Both the position numbers and the translations under genes were made by a program. Below, piece after piece: positions 55,008 through 63,966 of a stretch of 64,000 bases of DNA (position 1 is its first letter; each line of letters starts with the position of its first letter). Source of the DNA: Eubacterium brachy ATCC 33089 (GTDB lineage Bacteria; Bacillota; Clostridia; Peptostreptococcales; Anaerovoracaceae); contig KI535286.1 of NCBI GenBank assembly GCA_000488855.1, positions 314,228 to 378,227 of the forward strand, given 5' to 3'. The notes under the pieces are model-generated. The model had not been told where the DNA came from and ran no database searches. It saw nothing but the letters and a program-made list of their open reading frames with translations.

Positions 55008-55736
55008 ATGAAAAATATTGGTATGAGGGCAAAGAGAAACCCATGGAGAAACACGAGAAATGACTATAATATGCCTTGGAATGACATTTTCGCAGCGATA
55101 TTCATGGCAATTTTACCACTGATAGTAGTTATTTTTGCAAGCAATATAATAATCAGAGGAACGTTTTTTTATTCGTTTTATTTTACCAGAACGGATGTTG
55201 TAAAAGAAATCCCATACGAAATAAAAAAAGATCAGTTGATAGAAAATTTTGGGAAATACATGCAACACAGGAAAAGTGATTTTCAAATAAAAGAGAACAG
55301 CAAGTACAAGCCGCAGAATGTTTTCACGGATAGAGGAATATCCATTATGGAGAACATAAGAACTATATTTGATGTTTCGTTGGCAATAGGTATCAGCCTC
55401 GCCGTTGTGGCACTGGTAATAGTGATTTATCTATACAGGCAAAAGGAAAAGCGGTTGATTTACGAAAGTTTCACCAATTCCGTCATATGGTTTTCGGTGA
55501 TATGTGCAATATATGGAGGTGCATTGCTCATTACGCCGATCAGAAAACTGATATTCAGAATCCTGTACGGTGTAAGGTTTGAACCCGGAGATGTTTTAAT
55601 CCAAATATTCAAAACACATCTTTCATCATACTACGCCATTATGACGCTCATCTTGGCAGTAATGATGATGATAGTAATTTGGTATTTGATGAACAAGTTC
55701 GTAAGCTATCAAAAGATGTTCAATAAGAGCCTATAG
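55008..55736 (+). CDS. DUF1461/TIGR01906-like integral membrane protein
   Basis: A 242-residue protein with about four helices (residues 27-50, 125-145, 165-185, 210-235) and an extracytoplasmic loop containing KYKPQNVFTDRGISIMEN, where family members have a conserved H/E-x-x-H or ERGIRHM-like segment. This loosely matches DUF1461 proteins of Firmicutes, function unknown. AAGGA precedes ATG 55008; a TTG at 55002 is rejected. Confidence 0.65.
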   Translation: MKNIGMRAKRNPWRNTRNDYNMPWNDIFAAIFMAILPLIVVIFASNIIIRGTFFYSFYFTRTDVVKEIPYEIKKDQLIENFGKYMQHRKSDFQIKENSKYKPQNVFTDRGISIMENIRTIFDVSLAIGISLAVVALVIVIYLYRQKEKRLIYESFTNSVIWFSVICAIYGGALLITPIRKLIFRILYGVRFEPGDVLIQIFKTHLSSYYAIMTLILAVMMMIVIWYLMNKFVSYQKMFNKSL

Positions 55737-55875
55737 ATTTTCAATGAAAATGAAATATATGGAGATTTCGCCTTCCGAGCATAGGTGAATTGCAGTGCGG
55801 ATCCGGAATGGAATGAAATTGCAAAATTGAATGGAGTTTGTTTTGATTATATGAGAAAGGCATTGACACGAGAAT

Positions 55876-56661
55876 ATGAATGACAAAATAGATATGCACC
55901 TTCACACTGATTACTCCGATGGTTTGTTGTCTCCCAAACAGATGGTGGAATACTGTTTTGCGAAAGGTATAGACGAGATGGCGATAACGGATCACGATAC
56001 GGTAGAGGGTATTTCCGAGGCCAAAAGAGAGGCTGAGAGGCTGGGAATTAAATTCCATACGGGTGTTGAAATATCGACGCATATGAACTTTGAAGGAAAA
56101 TTCATAGGATTGCATCTTTTAGGATATGACATAGATGTGGGAAACACGAAATTAAACGGTATATTCTCATATCTCAGAAGATGTAGGCAAAAAACCAACG
56201 AGAGAGTTTTTGAACTTGTTGAGTCAGATTTCGGCATAGGTAGAGAAGAAATTTTGAAAAGTAAAAATACGGATTACATTGGAAAACCCGACATAGGGAG
56301 AATAATGGTTAAAAAGGGCATTTTTGCAAGTCTGGAAGAGTCTTTTGAAAAATATTTCAACGTCGGTGAGATGGCGAGGATCAATAGAAAGTCCGTTGAT
56401 ATCGACGAGGCGATAGATGGAATCGTAGACAGTGGCGGATTTTCCGTGTTGGCCCACCCTGCCTTTATAAAGATAGGAGAAAGAGGAAGCGCTGAAAGAT
56501 TTTCAGCCGTTGAAAGCATCGTAAAAAAAGTGAAATCCAAAGGTGTAATAGGCATAGAAGCAATGTATTTGAGAAATGAAGAAAGAGAGACGGAATTTTT
56601 ATGCGAGTTGGCAGATAGAGAAGATATGATAATAACCAGAGGTTCGGACTATCACGGATAA
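55876..56661 (+). CDS. PHP domain phosphoesterase
   Basis: A 261-residue PHP-fold protein. Metal-ligand motifs are present in order: DMHLHTDYSDG (residues 6-16), ITDHDTVEG (about 38-46), HTGVEIS, VLAHPAF (about 191-197) and the C-terminal GSDYHG. This matches the YciV/RNase AM and histidinol-phosphatase-like PHP families; substrate (short RNA, 3',5'-bisphosphonucleoside or another phosphoester) is not resolved. Confidence 0.9.
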   Translation: MNDKIDMHLHTDYSDGLLSPKQMVEYCFAKGIDEMAITDHDTVEGISEAKREAERLGIKFHTGVEISTHMNFEGKFIGLHLLGYDIDVGNTKLNGIFSYLRRCRQKTNERVFELVESDFGIGREEILKSKNTDYIGKPDIGRIMVKKGIFASLEESFEKYFNVGEMARINRKSVDIDEAIDGIVDSGGFSVLAHPAFIKIGERGSAERFSAVESIVKKVKSKGVIGIEAMYLRNEERETEFLCELADREDMIITRGSDYHG

Positions 56662-56754
56662 AGGATGAAATTGAATGCGTATGAAAGTCATGACAAAGGC
56701 GTTTCGACGGAATGATGAAAAATCACAGAGAAATGAAAGAAAAGTGTAAAATTG

Positions 56755-56809
56755 CTGCACATAGACCATTGTAACAAAATTGTAAAATCGGTGTAATTGT
56801 GCAGTTTTT
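56755..56809 (+). terminator. Terminator-like structure after PHP gene
   Basis: CTGCACA (56755-56761) pairs with TGTGCAG (56798-56804), followed by TTTTT. The loop is long (36 bases), so the call is tentative. The remainder of 56662-57157 holds a TATAAT at 56971-56976 but no gene I can support. Confidence 0.45.
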
Positions 56810-57124
56810 CTTTTGCATATTTCAAAAAACGAAGCGAATTCAAGGGGAATTGGGATGAGTTTGAGAATTTACGAGTTTGCAAAAATTATATAGAACACGT
56901 AAAGGAACATAAAAGGATGTAAAGTTAAAAAATAAGTCTGAAAAAGGATAAAATTGTGTATATAATACGTGAATTCCCATGTATAATAAAATACGAGCTC
57001 GAGTTATAAAAGTGAAATGTAGAGAAATGTTGATAAATGGGATATGAAGCATTCATTATGCATATTGACCGAAATGTTAGCATGTGGTAAAACACATGAT
57101 ATTTGTGAGAGATATTTTAATTTA

Positions 57125-57140
57125 TCCATTTGCATGAATG
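57125..57140 (+). repeat. Repeated pre-gene motif, copy 1
   Basis: CCATTTGCATGAATGC, 17 bases before the start of the gene at 57158. A near-identical copy (two differences) lies upstream of the Imm70 gene at 58014-58029. Confidence 0.5.
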
Positions 57141-57157
57141 CGTGAGGAGGAATATCG

Positions 57158-57895
57158 ATGTCGCTGTTACAGAAGTTCAAACAGTTTTTAACTGATGATC
57201 TAAAAGGTGGTGGTTTGACCTTGGATTTTATAATTACAGCAGAGGATAGAAAAGCACTTATAAGAGAGCATCTTACACCGGTTATTGAAAAAGAGTTACA
57301 AATGACCCAAGTTGCAGATTTCATATGGGCAAGTGAATATAATAGTATGGGGATGAGAAAGGTGATTTCATTCTTTCACATAAATGATGCTTATGCAACT
57401 TTGAAATGGGGATGGAATTTTGAATTTGTGCCGAAGTACTCCGGAAGCAAAATTGTGTGGGCGAGAACGGATAAAAGTATTTATACCCACGTGTATGAAG
57501 TGTCAAAGGATTTTTACGATGTTGGTGGTATGAATGACAAAAAGAGGCAAGCTCGTGACAAAGTTATCATGTCAAGATACTATTTTGATGAAAAGCGTTC
57601 CAACAATGTAATCGCAAAGGCAACAAAAGATTATCGAGAAACGTTAAAACATTTGCTTACGACTATTAAAAAGTATTACAATGCTACAAAAACATTAGAA
57701 TCCGTATTGCGTAGAATAGATGAGAATTTAAATAACGAGTATTACAGCTTTATAAATCCGGGACTTGCAATCTCAAGGGCATTTATCTTATATCGTTTGA
57801 ATCTAAAAGAAGAGGCAATCGCCGATTTTGAAAAAATCCCTTTTGTGAGTGAGAATATAAGAGCTCAATACTATAAGAAATTGCTTTCGATTTAG
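57158..57895 (+). CDS. Hypothetical protein, possible immunity protein
   Basis: A 245-residue soluble protein starting MSLLQKFKQFLTDDLKGGGL, AGGAGG upstream. The middle segment VISFFHINDAYATLKWGWNF suggests a beta sheet; the C-terminus is helical. Family not firmly recognised; the pattern faintly resembles DUF4304-type SUKH-linked immunity proteins. It is followed by an Imm70 gene and shares an upstream repeat with it, which supports an orphan-immunity role by context only. Confidence 0.5.
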   Translation: MSLLQKFKQFLTDDLKGGGLTLDFIITAEDRKALIREHLTPVIEKELQMTQVADFIWASEYNSMGMRKVISFFHINDAYATLKWGWNFEFVPKYSGSKIVWARTDKSIYTHVYEVSKDFYDVGGMNDKKRQARDKVIMSRYYFDEKRSNNVIAKATKDYRETLKHLLTTIKKYYNATKTLESVLRRIDENLNNEYYSFINPGLAISRAFILYRLNLKEEAIADFEKIPFVSENIRAQYYKKLLSI

Positions 57896-58013
57896 AGTGA
57901 AAGATATGGGGATAAAAATAGGTTGTAGAGTATTTATATGAAATTACTTAAATGTGAGAGAATTGCTAAAAGGGGACGGTTGACTTCAGTTGTAGCTTAA
58001 TTTTTGAGAGTAA

Positions 58014-58029
58014 CCATCTGCATGAAAGC
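58014..58029 (+). repeat. Repeated pre-gene motif, copy 2
   Basis: CCATCTGCATGAAAGC upstream of the Imm70 gene, matching the copy at 57125-57140 at 14 of 16 positions. Confidence 0.5.
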
Positions 58030-58053
58030 ATTGGAATTTATAGGGAGGTAAAT

Positions 58054-58461
58054 GTGGTCAGTTTTAGAGTCGGCTGGATAATGTATGAAATAGGCACATC
58101 ATCATTTTTGCATTGTTTTTTTTCAACAGTCGCATACAGGCTTGAAAATGATAGATGGGGCAGTAAGTTCCCTAAAGTTATGAATGAATTATATCAGGGT
58201 AAATTGTCTTGGAAAAATGCATTTGTCGCTAAAAGAGAACTTGAGCAAATTCGAGAGGGTTTAGATGAGCTCCTTCCGGACAAGGTGATATGGGATATTG
58301 GTGATCTATCCGAGCAGCCACCATGGGGAAATAATATCAGCAATACAATTACAAGTTTGGGAAATTATTTTGTAACGAGTGACGGTCGGGATTTTATAGA
58401 GGTATTTAATAGCGCATTGGACACAGCTATGGAAATAAAAGAAGACGTGCTCATTCAATAA
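58054..58461 (+). CDS. Immunity protein Imm70
   Basis: A 135-residue protein. YEIGTSSFLHCFFSTVAYRL, then FPKVMNELYQGKL, PDKVIWDIGDLSEQPPWGNN and SLGNYFVTSDGRDF match the Imm70 family of polymorphic-toxin immunity proteins. Such proteins bind and neutralise a cognate contact-delivered toxin. No toxin gene is adjacent, so it is an orphan. The start is GTG with AGGGAGG upstream. Confidence 0.88.
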   Translation: MVSFRVGWIMYEIGTSSFLHCFFSTVAYRLENDRWGSKFPKVMNELYQGKLSWKNAFVAKRELEQIREGLDELLPDKVIWDIGDLSEQPPWGNNISNTITSLGNYFVTSDGRDFIEVFNSALDTAMEIKEDVLIQ

Positions 58462-58537
58462 ATCGAGATTTATCGCAGTGAGAGCGAGATATCAAAATGA
58501 AAATCATCACCGTCTACAAGGAGAGGTGTTGAAATAC

Positions 58538-58624
58538 ATGAAATATGAAAACTTGCATCGGCAAGTTCAAAGATGTTTTGTCATGGCTGTAGATAATAAT
58601 AAAACCATTGAATTTTCAATATAA
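58538..58624 (+). CDS. Small ORF, 28 residues, possible remnant
   Basis: ATG with GGAGAGG about 10 bases upstream; the product begins MKYENLHRQVQRCFVMAVDN. No family recognised. A good ribosome binding site on a tiny ORF behind two immunity-type genes suggests the truncated 5' end of a third cassette gene. Confidence 0.35.
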   Translation: MKYENLHRQVQRCFVMAVDNNKTIEFSI

Positions 58625-58639
58625 TTCGAATTCGTAAAG

Positions 58640-58668
58640 TTGAAAAAAACGGTTGTATATAGTATAAT
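58640..58668 (+). promoter_or_regulatory. Promoter of cysE operon
   Basis: TTGAAA (58640-58645), 17-base spacer, perfect TATAAT (58663-58668). The leader is only about 30 bases, so no T-box or riboswitch fits. Confidence 0.8.
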
Positions 58669-58705
58669 GAGCTTTAACGCAATTTGTTAAAGAGGTAAAA
58701 TAACA

Positions 58706-59482
58706 GTGTTTAAATATATAAGGGAAGATATTAAAAATATAGTGAAAAAAGATCCTGCAGCGAGAAACGGATTAGAGGTTCTTTTGTGCTATCCGGGAAT
58801 CTGGGCATTGATTTTTCATAAGCCGGCACATTTTTTGTACAGGCATAGGGTGAAGCTCATTGCCAGAATGATTTCGCAATTCGCAAGATTTTTAACAGGA
58901 ATTGAAATTCATCCGGGAGCAAAAATCGGACGCAGATGTTTCATCGATCACGGCATGGGGATCGTAATAGGAGAAACTGCGGAAATAGGAGATGATTGCA
59001 CGATATATCAAGGTGTTACCCTGGGAGGAACCGGTAAACACACAGGCAAAAGGCATCCGACTCTGGGGAATAGAGTTATGGTGAGCTCGGGGGCCAAAGT
59101 TTTAGGACCTTTTTCAGTAGGTGATGATTCAAAGATAGGATCGGGATCGGTAGTTTTAAAAGAAGTACCGCCGGGGAGCACCGTAGTGGGCATTCCGGGC
59201 ATCGTTGTGAAAAATAAATTCGGTGAACTTACGGAAGATATGGATCAAGTGTCAATTCCGGACCCGATTGCAGTGGAACTGGAGTGTTTGAGAAAGCGAG
59301 TAGTTCAGCTGGAAGAACACTTATCTGCGACTTTAGGAGATAAATTGGAAATCTTCCGCGTAGATGAAAGTTGCGAAATATGTCAGGGAAGAGATATTGA
59401 TGAAGAAAAATTTGATGGCAGAGCAGAAACTCAAATCGACGATATGATGGATGAAGAATGTGAGAAACAAGATGATCGGTGA
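58706..59482 (+). CDS. cysE: Serine O-acetyltransferase CysE
   Basis: A 258-residue protein with the left-handed beta-helix of hexapeptide acyltransferases. FIDHGMGIVIGETAEIGDDC followed by TIYQGVTLGG is diagnostic of CysE. It makes O-acetylserine for cysteine synthesis. The start is GTG with AGAGG 10 bases upstream. The acidic C-terminal 65 residues extend beyond the shorter bacterial forms. cysS follows 85 bases downstream. Confidence 0.96.
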   Translation: MFKYIREDIKNIVKKDPAARNGLEVLLCYPGIWALIFHKPAHFLYRHRVKLIARMISQFARFLTGIEIHPGAKIGRRCFIDHGMGIVIGETAEIGDDCTIYQGVTLGGTGKHTGKRHPTLGNRVMVSSGAKVLGPFSVGDDSKIGSGSVVLKEVPPGSTVVGIPGIVVKNKFGELTEDMDQVSIPDPIAVELECLRKRVVQLEEHLSATLGDKLEIFRVDESCEICQGRDIDEEKFDGRAETQIDDMMDEECEKQDDR

Positions 59483-59567
59483 CGGTAAAGAAGCCGGTTC
59501 AGTTGTTGGTGCAACAATTGTAAAATGATGATTGCTTAAAAATATAAACGATGTGATGGAGGATGAA

Positions 59568-60968
59568 ATGAGAATATATAACTCTCTTAGTCAGCAAAAA
59601 GAGGAATTTGTGCCGATTTCAGAAGATGAAGTGAAAATCTATGTGTGCGGACCGACGGTTTACAATTTTTTTCATCTGGGAAACGCCAGACCGTTTGTCG
59701 TGTTCGATACTCTCAGAAGATATTTGGAGTACATAGGGTACAAGGTGAACTTCGTGCAGAACTTCACAGATGTTGATGACAAGATAATAAACAGGGCTAA
59801 AGAAGAGGGGATGACAGCACCGGAAATCAGTGAAAAATATATAGCTGAATATTTTAAGGACACGAAGGCTTTGAATATACACCCGGCAACAACCCATCCG
59901 AGAGTTTCAGAGAATATACAGCAGATCATCGAATTTATAAGTACGTTGATTGAAAAGGGGTATGCTTATCAAGTCGACGGTGATGTTTATTACAGTCCTA
60001 CTAAATTTGACGGTTACGGGAAGCTGTCGAAGCAGAACATCGATGAGCTGCGTGCAGGAGCAAGGATCATGGTCGAAGAAAAGAAGAGAGAACCCCTGGA
60101 TTTTGCCCTTTGGAAGGCGAGAAAAGAAGAGGGTGAAATCGCATGGGAATCTCCTTGGGGAATGGGAAGACCCGGTTGGCACATAGAGTGCTCGGCGATG
60201 TCAAAGAGGTATCTGGGTCCGACACTGGATATTCATGCAGGCGGACAAGATTTAAAATTTCCCCATCATGAAAACGAAATAGCCCAGTCGGAAGCATGCA
60301 ACGGAGTTGAGTTTGCCAAATACTGGATGCACAACGGATACATAACCATAAATAAAGAAAAGATGTCGAAATCTTTGGGCAATTTCTTTACAGTCAGAGA
60401 AATTTTAGAGAGATACGATGGAGAAGCAATCAGATTTTTCTTATTATCAGGACATTACAGAAGTCCTATCGACTTCAACGACGGGCTGATGGATATGGCA
60501 AAGGCTTCCCTGGGTAGATTGGAAAACGCCAGAGATAATCTGAAATTTTTAGCTGGGACCCAAGAGGGAAATACGACGGAAGCGGAGAAACATGCACTCA
60601 ACGATTTTGAACAGTTCAGGGTGAAATTCAAAGATGCCATGGACGATGATTTAAATACGGCGGATGCCATTGCTGCAATTTTCGAGTTGGTAACGGAGAT
60701 AAACAAGGACGTCAAAGATGGATGCTCAAAGGAGATGGCAGAGAAGTCCTTGGGTATTCTGCTCGAGTTAACAGGGGTTCTAGGACTCTTGGAAACTGAG
60801 AAAGACGAAAGTGTAGATGATGAAATCAGCAAACTCGTCGAGGAGAGGCAACAGGCGAGAGCGGAAAAAAATTTCCAAAGAGCGGACGAAATCAGAGATA
60901 TGCTCAAAGAAAGAGGGATTACACTGAAAGATACCCCGCAGGGAGTGCAGATTATTAAGGCTGAGTAG
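59568..60968 (+). CDS. cysS: Cysteinyl-tRNA synthetase
   Basis: A 466-residue class I synthetase. The HIGH-like motif HLGNARPFVVFD (near residue 36), zinc-ligand region WHIECSAM, and KMSKSLGNF (near 266) are intact. It charges tRNA-Cys. ATG 59568 with GGAGG upstream is chosen over an in-frame upstream TTG. It is followed by mrnC, the usual neighbour. Confidence 0.98.
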   Translation: MRIYNSLSQQKEEFVPISEDEVKIYVCGPTVYNFFHLGNARPFVVFDTLRRYLEYIGYKVNFVQNFTDVDDKIINRAKEEGMTAPEISEKYIAEYFKDTKALNIHPATTHPRVSENIQQIIEFISTLIEKGYAYQVDGDVYYSPTKFDGYGKLSKQNIDELRAGARIMVEEKKREPLDFALWKARKEEGEIAWESPWGMGRPGWHIECSAMSKRYLGPTLDIHAGGQDLKFPHHENEIAQSEACNGVEFAKYWMHNGYITINKEKMSKSLGNFFTVREILERYDGEAIRFFLLSGHYRSPIDFNDGLMDMAKASLGRLENARDNLKFLAGTQEGNTTEAEKHALNDFEQFRVKFKDAMDDDLNTADAIAAIFELVTEINKDVKDGCSKEMAEKSLGILLELTGVLGLLETEKDESVDDEISKLVEERQQARAEKNFQRADEIRDMLKERGITLKDTPQGVQIIKAE

Positions 60969-60991
60969 ATTTTTAAATGGAGAATATTTAG

Positions 60992-61441
60992 ATGAAATTT
61001 GACATGTTTTGCGACGGTGCAGATGGAGATGACAATGAATGGCATCTTCATGAGAAGGATGTTGCACAGATGAATACTACGGCATTGGCATATCTGGGAG
61101 ATGGCGTATACGAGTTGTTCGTCAGAGAAAAACTCATGAAAGAAAACATTGAGCACGTCGATGTTCTGCATAAAATGGTAATAAAATACGTCAGTGCAAA
61201 GGGACAGTGCCACGCAATGAAAACTATTGTAAAGGATTTAGATGAGAAAGAGCAATCGATAGTCAGAAGAGGGAGAAATAGGAGACCCATAAGCAAGGCG
61301 AAAAATGCAGACGTTATGACGTATAAATGGGCAACAGCTTTCGAAGCGTTGATAGGATATCTATATCTTTGCGGGAATTTTGAAAGACTGAAATTTGTTA
61401 TGAAAAATGGAATGGAGGCAATTGATGAGCAGAGCGGATAA
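60992..61441 (+). CDS. mrnC: Mini-ribonuclease III
   Basis: A 149-residue RNase III-like protein without a double-stranded RNA-binding domain. ALAYLGDGVYELFVREKLM holds the catalytic acidic residues, and FEALIGYLYLCGNFERL is the second conserved segment. It matures 23S rRNA ends. GGAG precedes the ATG. Its end overlaps thyA by 17 bases. Confidence 0.95.
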   Translation: MKFDMFCDGADGDDNEWHLHEKDVAQMNTTALAYLGDGVYELFVREKLMKENIEHVDVLHKMVIKYVSAKGQCHAMKTIVKDLDEKEQSIVRRGRNRRPISKAKNADVMTYKWATAFEALIGYLYLCGNFERLKFVMKNGMEAIDEQSG

Positions 61442-62255
61442 ACTTTTTAAAAATATGTGCAGGGATATTCTGGAAAACGGATATTCATCGGAAGGACAAA
61501 AGGTCAGGGCAGTATGGCCCGATGGAACGCCGGCACATACGATAAAGAAATTCGGAGTTGTCAACAGATATGACCTGCAAGAGGAATTTCCGGCTCTGAC
61601 GTTGAGACCTACAGCAATTAAGTCTGCTGTAGACGAGATGCTTTGGATTTGGCAGAAGAAATCCAACAACATAAAGGATTTAAAATCTTCCATATGGGAT
61701 GAATGGGCGGATGAAAACGGCTCGATAGGAAAGGCTTACGGATATCAATTAGGAGTTAAATATCGATTTCCACACGGATGTATGGACCAGGTGGACAATG
61801 TGCTTTGGCAGCTGAAAAATACGCCCTATTCCAGGAGAATTATTACGAACATATATAAGTTTGACGATTTGATGGAGATGGGACTTGAACCGTGTGCATA
61901 CAGCATGACCTTCAACGTTACAGGAGATAAACTGAACGGTATTTTAAATCAGAGGTCGCAGGATATATTGGCTGCAAACAACTGGAATGTGGTGCAGTAT
62001 GCTGTTCTTTTGCACATGTTCGCACAGGTCAGCAACCTGAAAGTGGGAGAGCTGGTTCATGTGATTGCAGATGCTCATATTTACGACAGGCACGTTCCCG
62101 TGATCGAAGAGCTTTTGAGCAGAGACGAGTACCCGGCACCTAAATTCACATTGAATCCGAGTATTAAAAACTTCTATGATTTTACCGTGGAGGACATCAT
62201 AATAGAAGACTATGAAAAAAATCCGCAAATTAAAAACATTCCCATCGCAATTTAA
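61425..62255 (+). CDS. thyA: Thymidylate synthase ThyA, variant active site
   Basis: A 276-residue thymidylate synthase. The catalytic Cys lies in EPCAYSMTFNV, where the canonical PCH is PCA: the residue after Cys is Ala. LNQRSQDILAANNWNVVQYA and IYDRHVP keep the phosphate- and nucleotide-binding motifs. It methylates dUMP with methylene-tetrahydrofolate; folA follows to recycle dihydrofolate. ATG 61425 with GGAGG upstream is chosen over the longer frame. Confidence 0.93.
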   Translation: MSRADKLFKNMCRDILENGYSSEGQKVRAVWPDGTPAHTIKKFGVVNRYDLQEEFPALTLRPTAIKSAVDEMLWIWQKKSNNIKDLKSSIWDEWADENGSIGKAYGYQLGVKYRFPHGCMDQVDNVLWQLKNTPYSRRIITNIYKFDDLMEMGLEPCAYSMTFNVTGDKLNGILNQRSQDILAANNWNVVQYAVLLHMFAQVSNLKVGELVHVIADAHIYDRHVPVIEELLSRDEYPAPKFTLNPSIKNFYDFTVEDIIIEDYEKNPQIKNIPIAI

Positions 62256-62300
62256 AAGTGCTGATGTAGTCGATTACGTTTTGAAGGGAGAAAAGATGAT

Positions 62301-62804
62301 ATGAACGCCATAGTGATAGTGGATAAAAATTGGGGGATCGGAAGAGATAACAACTTGCTGGTTCATCTTCCTTCGGATCTGAAGTACTTCAAAGAAAAAA
62401 CTACGGGCAAGGTTATAGTGATAGGAAGAAAAACCTTGGAATCCTTCCCCGGAGGAAGACCTCTACCCAATCGATTGAACATAGTGCTGACCGGCGATGA
62501 GAATTATAAAAATGATCACTGCACAGTGTGTGTGGGCGAGGAAAGTCTGGAAAAAGAGCTGCTCAAACACGATGAGGAAGATGTGTTCATTTCGGGAGGA
62601 GAGAGGATATATGAACAGTTTATCGAAAAGTGCAACGTGGTTTATGTAACGAAAATGGATGCTGAGTTTGTGGCGGATAAACACTTTCCGAACCTGGACG
62701 AGAGCGATTTGTTCCAAATGACTTGGGAGAGTGAACCTATGAAAGAAAACGGCATAAGATACAGATTTACCAAATATGAGAGATGCACGGAGCCTGCTCT
62801 TTGA
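62301..62804 (+). CDS. folA: Dihydrofolate reductase
   Basis: A 167-residue protein starting MNAIVIVDKNWGIGRDNNLL, the DHFR signature, with the GRKTLESFPGGRPLPNR cofactor segment and FISGGERIYEQFI. It reduces dihydrofolate made by ThyA, whose gene is immediately upstream. GAAGGGAG precedes the start. Confidence 0.97.
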   Translation: MNAIVIVDKNWGIGRDNNLLVHLPSDLKYFKEKTTGKVIVIGRKTLESFPGGRPLPNRLNIVLTGDENYKNDHCTVCVGEESLEKELLKHDEEDVFISGGERIYEQFIEKCNVVYVTKMDAEFVADKHFPNLDESDLFQMTWESEPMKENGIRYRFTKYERCTEPAL

Positions 62805-62886
62805 CATCATGAAGAAATATATGCATATATGGCATATGTGATAAACGAATATATGAAAAAACTGAAATCCGCAAGTAGGAGAAGAG

Positions 62887-63780
62887 ATGACAGTCGATAA
62901 GAAAAGAAAAAATAGTAGAAGAAACAGCAGAAAATCAAAAGATAATTGCGATAGAACGAAAAAGGTTAAAGGCGGAGAAAATTGTGAAAGCGATTTTAAA
63001 AATCCGAGAAACAAAATTGAGGCAGTGGATAGAGACGGAAGAAATAGAGATAAAGGGCTTATAATGGGTAGAAACCCAATTAAGGAAGTGATGAATTCCG
63101 ATGACACAGTGGAAAAAATTTTGGTGATCAAGAACGGAGAAGGTTCCATAAGACAACTTGTGGCAAGAGCGAAGGAAAAGAGCATAGATGTCTTGTATTG
63201 TGATAAGAAAACACTGGACAGGATTTCAGATGGAGAAAATCACCAGGGTATAGTAGCATATGTTACGGATTTCAAATATTCCACTGTAGATGATATATTA
63301 AAAGAGGCTCGCGATAGGCATGAAAAACCGTTCGTTGTGATTTTAGACGGCATAACCGATCCTCATAACTTGGGAGCCGTAATAAGAACTGCGGAATGTG
63401 CAGGGGTACACGGGATTATCATTCCAAAGAGAAGGGCGGTATCGGTTACCCCTACTGTGGTGAAAACTTCCGCAGGTGCAACTTCATACATGAAAGTGGC
63501 AAAGGTGACCAACATCGCATCAACTATAGAAGAACTGAAAAAAGAAGGTTTATGGATATACTCGTGCAACATGGGCGGTGAAAATTATAAATCTTTAAAA
63601 TACGACGGTGGAGTCGGGCTGGTCATAGGCAACGAGGGAGACGGAGTGAGTTGCAATGTGCAGAGCAAGTGCGATTTTACGGTTTCCATTCCCATGAAAG
63701 GAAAAATTAACTCGCTTAACGCCTCAAATGCAGCAGCGATTATTATGTACGAAGTGACCGCTCAAAGGGGAGTTCAATAA
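62887..63780 (+). CDS. rlmB: 23S rRNA 2'-O-methyltransferase RlmB (TrmH family)
   Basis: A 297-residue SPOUT methyltransferase. IMGRNPIKEVMNS begins the substrate domain near residue 59; ILDGITDPHNLGAVIRTAEC, GIIIPKRRAV and IGNEGDGVS are the SPOUT motifs. The first 55 residues are a very basic, Lys/Arg/Asn-rich extension with a real ribosome binding site (AGGAGAAGAG) upstream of its ATG, so it is translated. It probably methylates G2251 of 23S rRNA. Confidence 0.93.
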   Translation: MTVDKKRKNSRRNSRKSKDNCDRTKKVKGGENCESDFKNPRNKIEAVDRDGRNRDKGLIMGRNPIKEVMNSDDTVEKILVIKNGEGSIRQLVARAKEKSIDVLYCDKKTLDRISDGENHQGIVAYVTDFKYSTVDDILKEARDRHEKPFVVILDGITDPHNLGAVIRTAECAGVHGIIIPKRRAVSVTPTVVKTSAGATSYMKVAKVTNIASTIEELKKEGLWIYSCNMGGENYKSLKYDGGVGLVIGNEGDGVSCNVQSKCDFTVSIPMKGKINSLNASNAAAIIMYEVTAQRGVQ

Positions 63781-63804
63781 TTATGAGCATTATTGTTGCA
63801 ACTG

Positions 63805-63833
63805 TTGACACGGTAATGATAATATAGTATTCT
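63805..63833 (+). promoter_or_regulatory. Promoter of tRNA-Thr/tuf
   Basis: Consensus TTGACA (63805-63810), 17-base spacer, TATTCT (63828-63833), directly upstream of the tRNA gene. Confidence 0.7.
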
Positions 63834-63848
63834 TAGAATATCAGTTAA

Positions 63849-63923
63849 GCTGTTGTAGCTCAGTGGCAGAGCACTTCCTTGGTAAGGAAGAGGTCGGCAG
63901 TTCAATCCTGCTCAACAGCTCCA
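63849..63923 (+). tRNA. tRNA-Thr (GGT)
   Basis: Acceptor stem GCTGTTG (63849-63855) pairs with CAACAGC (63913-63919), followed by T and an encoded CCA. D stem GCTC/GAGC, anticodon stem CTTCC/GGAAG with loop TTGGTAA (anticodon GGT), and T arm GGCAG/CTGCT with TTCAATC are all present. Confidence 0.97.
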
Positions 63924-63966
63924 GTTTAAAAAAGTTTAATTTATTACTATGTGAAGGAGAATTATC

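Noticed and set aside
58640..58705. T-box or SAM-type control of cysE-cysS
   Set aside because: The leader from the predicted start site to the GTG is only about 30 bases, too short for either element.
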